NCBI GenBank assembly: GCA_032690845.1
Contig: CM064420.1
Location: 59,012,707-59,076,706, forward strand
Direction: 5' to 3'
Origin: Eleusine coracana subsp. coracana
Taxonomy: Eukaryota; Streptophyta; Magnoliopsida; Poales; Poaceae
DNA length: 64,000 bases
Shown here: in pieces, positions 1 to 11,439 of the stretch
Numbering within the stretch: position 1 is the first letter of the stretch
Layout of the letters: each line of letters opens with the position of its first letter
Program-made: the position numbers and the translations under genes
Notes under the pieces: generated by a model
Database searches by the model: none
The model's input: the letters and a program-made list of their open reading frames with translations, nothing else
Told to the model about the DNA's origin: nothing

Positions 1-1092
1 CTTATGAATGATGCAAACTTTTGAATGACCATTTTCATTCTGGTGCCTATGCACATCTATCTACCTATTTCCTCATCATTAGCTTCTGGTATCTATTTAT
101 AGCTAACCTGTTTTCATACCTTTAAAAGGAAAAGATATACGAAGCTCTGTGGGCAGGCTCAGAGTTCTATTCACAACAGTTTAACATGGGGGAGGTGTTG
201 AGTTAGTAGCAGCAGGCAGAAAGCAGTTCTGCTACTATTTCATTTGTAATCACAGATATTTTAGCTGTAGCCGATCACGTTCTCATGGTTGAGTGCTAAT
301 TGCAGCAATTCTGGCAGCCTGTAGGGTACCCAGATGCTTGATTTTGCTGTCTATCTGACTAATGACCTGTTTGCCCGTACATTTGTACACTCTTCCTTCT
401 ATGTTAATGGCCGGCAGATCCTGGTTGTTCTGGCCAAAAATGTATGTACAAAATTCTAATGCATGCAAAAGAGGTTATCGGTTCCTGCTGAGAGGAATCA
501 GGTTTAGTGACATGTAAAATACACAGTATTGACAATATCAGCGCATTCAAATACTTGGGTGTCTTATTGATTATTCGTAATGCACTACCTTTTAGGTGTT
601 TTCAGTTGATTTGCCTTGCCTTTAGTCAATAAATATGAATATACAACTTGATATCACTACTGATACAGTCTGTTGGAGGAAGGGTTCAATGAACCCTTTA
701 TTTCTCCTCATGGACTCAGTTACCTAATATTTGGCCCATGTAGTCTTTTGGACTAAATGTAAGCCCAAGAGCATATGTGTAATTTGTATATCCCACCAAG
801 GGTAAAATGATGATTTGTAACACATCAAGGGTAGAAGAGGGATTCCCCTCTTCTCCCCATTTCTATAAATACAAGACACTAGAGGTCATGAGAGGGGCAG
901 ATTGATTCATGCCGGCTCCTCTTGTTGGTTGTTTGTATCCTTTCTCTAGCTTTGTCAACCCTTTGGGTTGCCATAGTCCGTAACGTGTATGTTGGTTCTT
1001 GTAACCACAACACAGTATGTTGATGTCACTGATACAGTCTGTTGATGTCAAAGAATGTAGTCTTTCTAATTGCATGGTATAAACATCTGCAG
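1..1092 (+). other. RNase J intron or upstream gene body, no exon seen
   Basis: I see no exon-like stretch with splice sites here. The DNA is AT-rich and holds the LTR-like insertion at 671-1012. The AG before 1093 is preceded by a pyrimidine-containing tract ending CTGCAG, so this is probably a large intron of the RNase J gene. Confidence 0.5.
671..1012 (+). mobile_element. Solo-LTR-like insertion in RNase J intron
   Basis: The segment begins TGTTGGAG and ends CCACAACA, the TG...CA form of an LTR, and has a TATA-like TATAAATA at 863-870. The flanks are CAGTC (666-670) and CAGTA (1013-1017), a 4-of-5 match to a target duplication. A 15-bp string, TGATACAGTCTGTTG, occurs at 661-675 and again at 1030-1044. 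No internal retroelement sequence is present, so a solo LTR is the best reading. The exact borders are uncertain. Confidence 0.5.
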
Positions 1093-4000
1093 GTTAAGGC
1101 AGAAGACATGGATGCCTATGCCCCTAAAGATCTTTTAGTCGTTACTACAGGTTCACAAGTAAGATTTGCAGCTAAGATATCTAAATTTTCAATTGCTAAT
1201 CCACCATCTTATAATTCTTGCATAACACATCATTTTTTTTTTCCAGGGAGAGCCACGTGCAGCTTTGAATCTAGCATCTTATGGGGGAAGCCATGCTCTT
1301 AAGTTATCCAAAGAGGATGTCCTTCTTTATTCAGCTAAGGTATTGCTACTGCCTGTTCACTTTATTATCCTTGATACTTGTTATCTGAACCTTTGAGATT
1401 AATCGAAAGGGATTATGTCATGCATGTGAGCCGTCCCTGCTTGTTCGATATTGCTTACTTACCTTGTCATGTGCTCTTGGTGCTTGCAACTGTCTTGAAT
1501 ATGAGGTTGTTTGTAAAAAGAACTTTATTTCTATTGGTATCAGAAGCATGGTACATATTAGAAACTATGTGCTATTAGTGAAAATAAAACCTGAAATGTC
1601 ACCACATATTCTAATGGAAGACATTGGGAAAAAAATATTCTACCTTCATAGTGTTTGGAACCCAGATGTAATAGTTTGGTACTTTTTTTGCTAACTTTTA
1701 ACAATCATTTCAATGTGCAAATCATCTCATCATGGATATACTGTCATTTTCAGGTTATTCCTGGAAATGAGACACGGGTAATGAAGATGATGAACCGTCT
1801 AGCTGATCTTGGGCCGAAAATTATTATGGGCAAAGATTCTGGTCTCCATACATCTGGACATGCCTATCATGACGAGCTGGTAAGGTTTCCTTCTCCCCTG
1901 GTTTTGTATTTTCTGATGTGATCACTGATCAGATGTCCCGGCATTTTCATTTGTTACTGCTTTGTTAATGGTTGTGATGTTGCCTTATATGATGACATGC
2001 CTTAAGTTTTTTTATTTACAGGAGGAAGTGCTTCAGATTGTCAAACCACAACACTTCTTACCTGTTCATGGAGAGCTCCTGTTTCTCAAAGAACATGAAT
2101 TACTTGGACGATCAACTGGCATCAGGCATACAACTGTATGTTATCTCTTTTACATGATTCAGTATCTCAGTTATATGGATTTATGGCAAGGGTTCTCATT
2201 GTGCATTATCTACAATATTTTAGTGAACATTAAACAATACAGGCTTTTTTTCCCTTGCTAGAGTAGGACAATTTCAGGCACTTGTTAACAAAAGATCTTG
2301 TTTGCTTCATAGAGTTGGAAATATTCTTATTCTCTGTTCAAACTCTTCATCGTTAACATTGCAATCATATAGCAAAGCTCTGGCAACAAAAGGATTCTTA
2401 TATTTCTTTCTTTAATTGCAGGTAATTAAGAATGGAGAGATGCTTGGCGTGTCACATCTAAGAAACAGAAGAGTTTTGTCCAATGGTTTTGTTTCATTAG
2501 GGAAGCAGGATTTTCAGGTGAATCAATTATTTTCTACCATCACTTTTCTTACCTTTAACAGCCATGAGGTCTAAATTAACACAATCAATTATTACAGCTC
2601 ATGTATAGTGATGGTGATAAGGCTTTTGGGACATCCACTGATCTCTGCGTTGATGAGAGATTAAGAATTGCATCTGACGGCATTATTTTTGTCAGGTAAT
2701 TTCATCGCAGTTTTGAGCATCTGTCATGTTGTTTCTCTTCTGCAAATTTTGTCATTAGACTGAAATCAGAGAATGCTTAGTATATACTGTTCATTACACC
2801 TGAATATATTACTTATCCCTTGCAGCATGGAGATATTCCGACCTCATAGGGAACATGCTTCAGCACAGTCAGGTCTGAAAGGAAAATTTAAAATTACAAC
2901 AAGATGTCTATGGCTTGATAATGGAAGATTATTAGACGCACTATACAAAGCTGCACATGCTGCATTGTCAAGTTGTCCTGTGAATTGCCCACTTAGTCAC
3001 ATGGAGAGGATGGTTTCTGAAATACTGAGGAAAATGGTAAGGAAGTACAGTGGGAAGAGGCCTGATGTTATTGCAGTTGCCTCAGAGAACACCACGGTTG
3101 GTTTCACAGAACACCCCGAAGCTAAATTATCTGGAAACACATCTACGAGTCATCTGAGCAGGAGTCCAGCTCGGAGTCTTGAAGGCAGTCACAAAACACG
3201 CCCAGACAACCCAGAGATGGAGACTGAAGGTACTTGAGCCAACTATTTCTTATGAATTATTGCCACTGAAACTATGGTTGCTTAGCATAATGTCCTTGAA
3301 ACTATGGAATCTGGTCTGTAAAGAAGGTGTGGGCTATAACCTACGTTGAAAACTGCATCAGGCCCCTCAATTTTGTGTTGGTTTGTTAATTACTTTGATT
3401 CATGTACTTTTGTGTGCATTTTATTGTTCTTGTGTAAAATGCGCTGATCCTATCAATATTTTGTGACACAGAGACCATTCCTGAGGTTGAGAGGACAGCA
3501 CCTAATGTTGCAACCACAAGCTCCAATGGTGAAGCAGTCTTCTCCTCAGATTTACATCAGCCTAAAACACTAGAGCACTTTTGGGAGTCATTCAAATCCC
3601 CTACAGCTGTAAAAATTGCCAGAATTGTCAATGGTTCTGCTCAAGGGAACAAATCAAAGGCCGGCAAGATTGGCATAATGGGTAAAGACCCCAACCAGTC
3701 AGCAGCTGCTCCAGTTAAATCTTCAAAAAAGAACAAGTGGAAACCTGAAGATATTAAGAGCTTAATACAGTTGCGTGGCGAAATGAATGACAAATTTCAG
3801 TCTGTGAAAGGAAGAATGGTTCTGTGGGAAGAGATATCTGGTAGCATGCTGAGCCAGGGAATAAGTCGTACACCAGCTCAGTGCAAATCTCTATGGACAT
3901 CATTGGTTCAGAAATACGAGGTAGACTAAACCCAATCCTAGCAAGTTAGGCATCAAATTCAATTCATTTTCTTGTCACTTTTATGATATAAACTTTCCAT

Positions 4001-4239
4001 TGATCTAGGCTTACATAGTGGCTCCTATCTTTTTTATAGAAGTTAGCATGCCTCATCACTCTCGTTGCCAAGAGTCATGCATGAACTGCATGTTGCAGTC
4101 ACAGTATCTAACAGTAGGAAGCATATTGTTTTTTCTTTGGCAGGAGAGCAAGAGGGACGAGGAGAGCAAGAAGACGTGGCCGTATTTCTCGGCCATGGAT
4201 CGGATCCTGTCGTGCGAAGGAGAAATGGCAACCAAGTGA
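1093..4239 (+). CDS. RNJ: Ribonuclease J (plant type), 3' nine exons
   Basis: RNase J is a metallo-beta-lactamase/beta-CASP ribonuclease that trims RNA ends and clears antisense RNA in chloroplasts. Exons with GT-AG borders: 1093-1158, 1247-1339, 1754-1879, 2022-2135, 2422-2517, 2598-2695, 2826-3229, 3472-3920, 4144-4239 (TGA 4237-4239). All phases agree and give about 513 residues. Recognisable features are TTGSQGEPRAAL across the first splice (beta-CASP), HTSGHA (exon 3), the KPQHFLPVHGE metal-site motif (exon 4) and SHLRNRRVLSNG. The last two exons encode a Trp-rich GT-1/Myb-like helix domain (KWKPEDIKSL...LWEEIS...CKSLWTSL), the C-terminal extension typical of plant RNase J. The N-terminal transit peptide and HxHxDH active-site exons must lie upstream of the window. 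No break is visible in the part seen. Confidence 0.93.
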
Positions 4240-4913
4240 ATAGACAAGGCTGTAGCTTAGTTTTAGAAATATGGGAGATTGATATGATATAGCAGTGGAG
4301 CCCGTTACATGAGTAACACATTGTTATATGGTGATCAGTTTGGACTCCCTTGACTGGAACATGATAGTGAGAGGGAACTGCATCATATATTAGACTAGAG
4401 AGGGGAGTTGAGGGCATGAAAATGGGATGCCTATGTTAGCCGCGGAGCCAATGTAGGCTGTATCCAATCCACCGTGTGGACCTATGAGTGGGTTAGCTGA
4501 TGTATGGCAACGACTTAGATGTAGTACTCCAACTTGATTGGTAAATTTTATCTGGATATCCAGAATTTCATACGTACCGTGATCTGTACAAGTCACAGTT
4601 GCGAGCAGCTGCCTCGGTTTTATGAACGGACTGAGGCCATGTATCAGCTAGCGTTCGGGAACGCGAGACATTAAGACTGTCTCACAACGGGGCAGGTGCT
4701 GTATTTAGTAGAGACTAGCCTTTTCGAGTTTAAAAAATAAATTACATCGTGACCTCTTTTTTCTTTTTCTATCCAAATCTACTGAATTTCCTTTTTCTCA
4801 CGATAAAATGCAATCTAGAAGCGTAACCGTGGGTAATAGGCTCTCGTCAAAATCATTTTCGATTGGTTACTACAGGCTGCTTCATCGAGTTCGTCCTCGC
4901 GTACGTCGAGCAG

Positions 4914-5332
4914 GAATCTTTTTGTTAATAACAGATTTTTAAATAAATAAATATTGCTAACAATACGATTAAAAATTTATAAAACTAGCATACCTGTCGT
5001 TCAATCAATATGCAACAAGTGTCGGTCGCCCATTGGACTGGGCCCACCTGACACGCCTGTCGCCTGCCTACAGGGTGACATGGACTGGAAATTTTGTTTT
5101 AATTGATATATTATATATATAAGGCTTAAGTATTAAGACAAAAAAATCAAAGAAAAACCAAAATTTTCAGCTCCTGGCATGGGACCTGTCAGGTGGGCCC
5201 AGTTACCCGACCAATGGGCGACTGATCCTTGTCGGCCATTCATGGGACGATAGGTATACTAGTTTTACAATTTTTTTAATTGGACTTTTAGTAATATTAA
5301 TTTATTTTAAAATCCATTATTAATAAAATTTC
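4914..5332. mobile_element. Long inverted-repeat MITE with 10-bp target duplication
   Basis: The two arms (about 4914-5066 and 5165-5332) are reverse complements of each other at roughly 80% over about 150 bp. Both contain the block around GGGCCCACCTGACA and the block CGCCCATTGG. The element is flanked by a perfect 10-bp direct repeat, CGTCGAGCAG (4904-4913 and 5333-5342). A 9-10 bp duplication with long terminal inverted repeats fits a non-autonomous Mutator-like (MULE) element. No coding capacity is seen. Confidence 0.75.
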
Positions 5333-5444
5333 CGTCGAGCAGCAGCGGCAGCGTGAAACGAGTTACATGCACTAATGGGTTGACTGGGCCGACAAATGGG
5401 CTGTGCAGGACATGAAACAATAAATCTTTGACGTATCGTCTTGC

Positions 5445-5922
5445 AAGAAGTCCGATTTTGGTTCCTCAACTAGTTGTGCGGTTTTGTTTCTTCATTTACC
5501 AAACCGGTCCCTCAGAGTTCCTGAACTCGTAAATTCGTTTGGTTTTTGTTCTTCGATGGTTTTGAAGGCGGTTTCGACTGACGTGACATGTGTGGCCTAC
5601 CTATTGGGTGACATGTTGAGCAAGTCTGGCGCATGCAGAGCAGTTCAACGGAGGCGCCACGCGAGGAGAAGGAATGGAACGTCGGGCGGAGGCACGGCGC
5701 GATCGACGATGAGGAAAAAATAAAAAATAAAAATAGAAAGGGTGATGTGTCACCCAGACAGGTGGGTCTCCACATGCCACGTCAGCCGAAATCGTCAACA
5801 AAATCGTTGAGGGACGAAAACCGAACGGATTTACGAATTCAGGAACTCTGAGTGTCCGATTTTATAAATAAGATACCAAAACCGCTAACCGCAATAATTG
5901 GGGAACCAAAATCAGACTTCTT
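5445..5922. mobile_element. Second long inverted-repeat (foldback/MITE) element
   Basis: Left arm 5445-5615 and right arm about 5745-5922 are inverted copies. The outer edge reads AAGAAGTCCGATTTTGG on the left and the complement of AGAAGTCTGATTTTGG on the right. Inside both arms are TCAGAGTTCCTGAA and a GACGTG(A/G)CATGTG block. The loop is about 130 bp and GC-rich. I could not find a clean target duplication, so the superfamily is open. A transcript would fold into a hairpin and could feed siRNA. Confidence 0.65.
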
Positions 5923-5929
5923 CCTGTCG

Positions 5930-7180
5930 TCTTCGTTGAGATCCATGACGGCATGCACATATTAGATATAGGGTGAATAGTTGTGTGACACTTGTCTTAG
6001 GCTGGCTGGGCTTGTCAGTAACAAGCAAAATTGTCGTCCAAATCCAAACATCAGAATAAAGGAAGACAACATCTTAGGGCTGGGCTCCTGTTCTTTTGCC
6101 TCTGATTTTTATTGTAAATAATTGATAATGCACTGTTACTAGGGAGGCGAACAAAAAATACGATGCCAGACTATAAATCAGCGCCAAATTATTACTATTT
6201 AATTAAAAATTTTAGACTGCAATTTAGTCTCTATGTTAGTATATAACTTTTTTTTTTGCAGGAAATGTTAGTATAGAACTTGATTCTCTTAATATATTGC
6301 CAGCTAATTACCTTATCACAATGTTAGAAGTACCCCTAATGACATTAAGGAAATCTCGTTTTAGCCTATGTACAAGCACACAACAAAATAGAGCTCATCA
6401 GATTCCATAAACTGACCGGTTTGAAGGTAATTGAAAATGTAATCAGGAGTCATTAAATGGTGTTAGCAAGTAATTTTTAGTTGCTACTACTCTACTGTAC
6501 CCGTACAGTAACTACTGTACAGCAGTACCCCAGCCCGTCTCAGGTAGGGCCTAATAAAATTTTACTCTAATTGTTTGGAAACTAATCTCAGTATATGGAT
6601 CGCATATGCATGCGGCGCGGCAAATACTTCGCCATCGCGGGTGTGCGCTGGAGCAGGGTCGTTCGACTCCGCCGGCTGTCGTCGAGATTGTTGACTGAAT
6701 GAGGCGAAGAGGAGAGCAAAAGAGATAATCTTAAATCAATTATCAAAGTAGGTTTTGTCTTCTCGTTACTCCGGATTGTTCTTCTCTCCGGTTCTCTCTC
6801 AAAGTCTCTCGATGAATCAACTCCAATCAGGCGAAGAGCAGAGCAACTGGGCATGCACAACCAGACCACCAGACAACTATCTCCGACGGCGGGCGGCAGC
6901 GTCCAACGATCCTGCTCCTGCGCGTGCACCCACATAGGCGCCGAGTATTTGTCACACGGCCGGTCATATATCGTATAATATGATCCGTATAGTCAGAATT
7001 AGTTAATTTTCAAATTATTGATTTTTAGTTTGGTCCATCTGAGACAACAGATGTCTCACAGCTATTCGCTCTACACCTAATATGTGCAGGACGCCCTGCA
7101 CTGGAGCCGATCTCGTATTCTTTTGTCCATTCGGATACTACGGCGACAGGTATTGCTGCCGTACCCACGCCGAATCCGCA
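5930..7180. other. Intergenic, nothing recognised
   Basis: AT-rich to mixed DNA between the inverted-repeat elements and the decayed gene copy. Open frames near 6588-6937 exist on both strands but show no family resemblance and no conserved structure. Confidence 0.4.
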
Positions 7181-7189
7181 TCCTTGGGG

Positions 7190-7810
7190 CATACGGCGGT
7201 GTTCCCCGCCGTATATTTCGGTGTTTTTACACCTGTCGCGCTCTCTGGTGATCTGTTCACGATTCTTCGGCACCAAGATCATCCATCGCTATACTGCACG
7301 CACGCACTGCCCCTCCGGCCGGCAAAAATGGCAGCCCAATCAACGCCTACTATGTCGTACGTATCTCATGCTTTCTGGACCACGCGTCCGGCAACTTTGA
7401 GATGTTTATTGTGCTTGTTTCTCCTGTGCTAGTAGCTATAGAGACCAGCATCCGGGGAGAGCAAGATAACATTCACTCGGCAGCGTCAATAATATTCATG
7501 TTTCTCTGGGAGTGGGAACGTTACGTGGTCTCTCATATGGCGTGCACCCCGATGGACGGAACATCTTCTAAAGCGCCGAGAATCGAGTAGCCGGCCCGAA
7601 GCGCAACAAGGTGGCCACCTTCTCTCTTTCCACATATGCCAAGCAAACGAGTACTGGCGGCGACCTGGGCACTCCCGACCTCACCCATCTGCGCCGGCGA
7701 GCGACGACGATGTGTGCCTGGGAGTCATTACAACAAGCTGCTTTTGTGCGTCTCGACCGTGCATGCCGATAAACTCTTCGGTGCCACCCTCGTGTATGCT
7801 CGCTTATTAC
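7190..7810 (+). pseudogene. Decayed copy of the gene A/B family
   Basis: Short stretches match gene A (18618-19745) in the same order. A block near 7255-7280 corresponds to GTTCGGCACCAAGATC in gene A. A block near 7540-7560 corresponds to GTGCACCCCGACGGACGG. A block near 7598-7620 corresponds to the AAGGTCGCCACGTTCTCC stretch. A block near 7775-7800 encodes FGATLVYA, matching GATLVYM. Between them the frame is lost repeatedly, and gene A's N-terminal part is not recognisable. It is therefore a pseudogene, older than gene B's single frameshift. Confidence 0.7.
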
Positions 7811-8149
7811 ACAATCAGACAGGTGTGTTCCTGTCAATAATTTACCGGAACGCCCTCGCAATATGCTTCCGGTAATGAAATCTTCTGATAGTATATGGCA
7901 CGCATGGCAAACTCTTCAGTGCATATATCGCCGGCGGGTTCGTTCGATCCTATCATGATCGCATATGGCGAACTCTGCGTGCTGTGTGCCATGATCACCT
8001 GTAGAAGTCTGTTGCGCTTTTAATTTTCTTGTAATAAATACGTTTCACAGTTACCAAATCCCTCTTTAATAGTTAGTATAACATACTTCTACTCTTTTCT
8101 GAGATTGATCGGTTAATTGGTCTTAGATTCCAAGTGGAAAGGGGTGCTG

Positions 8150-8260
8150 GAAGCGTGTGGCCCGCCGCCACACGGAACACACCGGCCGACGCACTATAAA
8201 ATGTCGGCGCCCCGCTTCGTTCGTCTTTGCTCGCCTTTCTGCCTCCTCTCGCCGCGCGCA
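8150..8260 (+). promoter_or_regulatory. Probable core promoter and leader start of the 9875 gene
   Basis: TATAAA at 8195-8200 lies in a sharply GC-rich stretch, with a plausible start near 8228 in a C/T-rich leader and a GTAAGC donor-like site at about 8261. An acceptor TTGCAG ends at 9866 just before the coding exon. This fits a promoter plus 5'-UTR exon(s) spliced over about 1.2 kb or more. The exact leader exons cannot be fixed from sequence alone. Confidence 0.5.
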
Positions 8261-8649
8261 GGGTAAGCAACCGCCTCTCCTCTCGCGTTCTGCTGCACCC
8301 TCCCCCTGTATCTGTTCTGATCGAAGTCTAACTCTAGAACATTCCAGCATCTTCAGGACCATCGAGAGGAGGTAGGCGAGCGCCCATCCCCGGCGGCGGC
8401 CGCGATCCAGGGCACGCCCCCATCCCCGGCGACCGCGGGTTCTCGAGAAGAGGCCGGGGCGACCGCGTAGAACCGACACGCCCCATTCCCGGCGACCGCA
8501 GTGGAGAGGAGTAGGAGACCAGGGTGCGCCATCCCCAGAGGCTGAGGTCCAGTGGAGGCCCAGGCGAATCCGCTCCCCGCGACCAGTGTAATCTTCTCCG
8601 CCTCGCGGCGTCGCTCCTCGTGCGGGGTATATTGTTCATCGATACCCTG

Positions 8650-9065
8650 CGTTTCTTATTTCTCCAGTTTTATTTGGGGCGAGTTATCTCGCGCTTTCCA
8701 AATTAACCATAGAATGTGTAATGCCGGATTGTTGGGATCCTGTATGTTTCGATTTGGCGCGTTTCCTCTTTATGGAAGTTCCGACCTAGGGTTTCACGAT
8801 TTAATTCACTGTCACGCCCAATCGTTTCGCAATTTTATTTGTCCCCGTGCATTTCTCCAGTCTTAATTGCGGCGAGTTATCTCGCGCTTCCCAAATTAAC
8901 CCTCGCTCGTATGTGTAATATAATGCCGCATTCGGGATCCTAGCTGCATGTTTCGGTTTGTCGTTTCCTGGTAACTCTTTATATGGAAGTTCCGATTTAG
9001 CAGTTTCACGATTTAGTTTGTGTCAAGCTAATAGTTTCGGAATTTTATTTGTTCCCGAGTGCATA
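8650..9065 (+). repeat. Tandem duplication in leader intron, unit about 205 bp
   Basis: The block starting TTTCTCCAGT and containing GGCGAGTTATCTCGCGCTT, CCAAATTAACC, GGGATCCT and TGGAAGTTCCGA occurs twice in a row, at about 8658-8850 and 8851-9060, with moderate divergence. Confidence 0.75.
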
Positions 9066-9164
9066 TTGTTCGGTCGGTTATATTTACAGAAGGTTTGGGT
9101 GGTAGAGTTCCTGACACAATATCTATCTGCTGAAATTTGTTTATCTTCATATGCGTAAGAAAAC

Positions 9165-9600
9165 TTACAATGCTGCAACAAATTATACAACCAGCGAGGT
9201 TAGAATTGCTCTTATCGCAAGTTCTGAATCAGGATTTACGAGGAAGAGATAGTTAGGGAAGAAAAAAAAAAGCTGTGTCTTAAATGATTTGCTACTACAT
9301 TATCCAAAAAATGATTGCACTATCTACTTCTTTTTGATTGAGATTCAGTCCAATGGGTGAAGATGTACTTAACTGTGCGATCATATATGAAACTAGAAAA
9401 TTTACTCACAAGGATAATACCGACCATAATTTTGTATACCACTGCAACACATTATAGAATCGCTGAGGTAAAATTGCACTCATCGCAAGTTCTGAATCAG
9501 GATTTATGAGGAACAGCTGTTTAGGACGAAAAAAAGAGGTGTGTAGCCCAATGGGTGATGATATGCATTCTTAACTGTGTGATCATGTATGGAAATATAG
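9165..9600 (+). repeat. Second tandem duplication in the same intron
   Basis: The string ATCGCAAGTTCTGAATCAGG and its surroundings (about 9165-9400) recur at about 9425-9600. Each copy is followed by CCAATGGGTGA and ACTGTG(C/T)GATCAT. The copies are diverged, with indels. The intron therefore grew by two separate local duplications. Confidence 0.7.
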
Positions 9601-9874
9601 TGTGTTAAAGATGAAGTGTCACAATTACATATTCCTAGTCCAATTTCTAGCTCCAGTATGTGGTATTGTTTTTGGCAAGATATGTGTCTGAACCCTGAAA
9701 TCATTTCTTTATCTGTGTTCCCCAATGATTGCACATGTATTTTTTTGTTCACTTTTGCCAGTTTCCTAAGACTGCAGGACCTAAGAGTCACTGATTTTTC
9801 ATGTAAGTGTTTGCTACAATTTTCTGTTCATAGCTTGTTAACATGGTTACGTTGTTAACATTGCAGACTTAAAC

Positions 9875-10870
9875 ATGCTGATTCTCATGGGTAAAAAGAA
9901 GCGGCTACGTTCCCCAAAGGCATGCCCTCCAAATATACAAGAGTTGTTTGCTTCAGGGAAGGAGTTGAAAGGATGCTCTGAACTCATCGCTAGTATTGTT
10001 CCAAGAATTGCTTATGTTAATGTCCCTGGGTTTGTGCTTGTCAAAAGGAAGAACAAGTCTGCTGCCAGGAGATATCGTGTTGACAGTGTCTACAAGGTAC
10101 TTACTGATGCAACATTGATTAGGGGAAGGGCTGTACTCTTATGGGCCTTGGAGTTGCATGAGCAGGGAAAATCACTTAACGGAAAGTTCAAGTACAGTGA
10201 CCTGCGACTGACTTCCAGAGGGCTTGTCAAGTGTAGATCATCTAAGGTTCAAGCTTTGAAGAATGCTAATGCAGTGAGAAGGTCTGCCGATATGGTATCA
10301 GTAAAACAAGTGATATTGGATATGGTTGGGGTTGATAAGGTTACTGAACTACCCATAGACCTCCAATTGCTTTTGGAAGTTCTGAGCCACTACAAACAAG
10401 GGAATGAACTGTTGGTTCAAAAGCATCCAGGACTGAAAAAGGAGAGTAAGAAGTTACATTTGTTCACTCAGATGTTTGCGCATTTAGAGGTGCTGCAGAA
10501 GACCAACAGATCAAAATATCAGAAAATTATTGGTAACTTGCCCTTTGGTAACAAGGAATGGATAGAAAGGATAAAATCAAACTCCTTTCTCACGCGTATC
10601 TACCATTATTTAGGTCGGATGGCGTCATATGGAAATGGTCCAGAAGGGGTCGTGTTGTTATACAGGAACTCAATTGCTCATCTTATCAAGGGCCATTCCA
10701 TCAGAATGAAGATGATAAGGAAAAAAGGTCAATCTTCCCGGTGGAAAGCCATCAGTTTGTTCAAATTTAATCAAATGGCACACATCTTGGGCGGCACTCT
10801 TCCTGGTGTGATAGGAAAGTTAATGAAGGCTCTCAATGATGAGGATGAACTTGAAGATGCATTATCTTGA
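9875..10870 (+). CDS. Uncharacterised 331-residue basic protein
   Basis: One uninterrupted exon after an acceptor at 9866, ending TGA 10868-10870. I do not recognise the family. The protein is rich in Lys/Arg, begins MLILMGKKKRLRSPK, and ends in an acidic tail (NDEDELEDALS). No signal peptide, transmembrane segment or catalytic motif is evident. The basic start could be a nuclear or nucleolar signal (inference). The start at 9875 is the first ATG after the acceptor. The ATG at 9890 (MGKKKR) is an alternative giving a cleaner basic N-terminus. The long intact frame, upstream splice site and TATA promoter argue for a real gene. Its 3' end is partly duplicated downstream (see 10812-10977). Confidence 0.75.
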   Translation: MLILMGKKKRLRSPKACPPNIQELFASGKELKGCSELIASIVPRIAYVNVPGFVLVKRKNKSAARRYRVDSVYKVLTDATLIRGRAVLLWALELHEQGKSLNGKFKYSDLRLTSRGLVKCRSSKVQALKNANAVRRSADMVSVKQVILDMVGVDKVTELPIDLQLLLEVLSHYKQGNELLVQKHPGLKKESKKLHLFTQMFAHLEVLQKTNRSKYQKIIGNLPFGNKEWIERIKSNSFLTRIYHYLGRMASYGNGPEGVVLLYRNSIAHLIKGHSIRMKMIRKKGQSSRWKAISLFKFNQMAHILGGTLPGVIGKLMKALNDEDELEDALS

Positions 10871-10977
10871 ATCAATGTGCTCGACTGAGATTATAGCAAA
10901 GTTATTGAAGGCTCTCAATGATGAGGGCAAACTTGAAGATGCATTTTCTTGAATCAATGTGCTTGACTGAGAATATA
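10812..10977 (+). repeat. Tandem duplication of the gene's last codons and stop
   Basis: About 83 bp covering the last coding residues, the stop and the first UTR bases (10812-10895) are repeated at 10897-10977. The shared core is GAAGGCTCTCAATGATGAGG. The second copy lies after the stop and is not translated in the normal frame. Confidence 0.85.
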
Positions 10978-10989
10978 GTTTCCAGAACA

Positions 10990-11205
10990 TTTCTCTATAG
11001 TTGAAGGTGTATAGTACTGTCTTGGCCAAGCCATTCTGCTGTAGTTCATTTACTGTCTGTAGTTGCAGGTGTATAATACTCTCTTGGTCAAACCATTCTG
11101 CTGTACAGAGAATATAGTTGCCGGAACATTTTCACTTTGTAGTTGCTATTGTATAGTACTCTCCTGAACAGGCCATTTTGCTGGACTTAGAATATAGTTA
11201 CTGAA
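10990..11205 (+). repeat. Three degenerate repeats in the 3' flank
   Basis: A unit of about 65-75 bp containing GTATAGTACT, CTTGG or CTGAAC, and CCATTCTGCTG occurs near 10996, 11060 and 11140. It probably lies within the 3' UTR of the 9875 gene. Confidence 0.65.
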
Positions 11206-11439
11206 GAACTTCTATTGTGTAAACACAAGAGCTGCTGTGTAAACCTTGCAGCCATGAACATCGATGGAACATTTTTGTCCACTTACAATGGCAGCACTGT
11301 CCTTGCAAGTTCATTGAACCATGCAATGTTCAATCCTAAATGTGATCATTTGTAATTTTTGTAGCTCCAGGAATTGGAGTGTCTCATTCCTGTTTTGTTC
11401 GTACAGCCGATGGATCTCCTCTTCCTGTTGTCTTAATCG

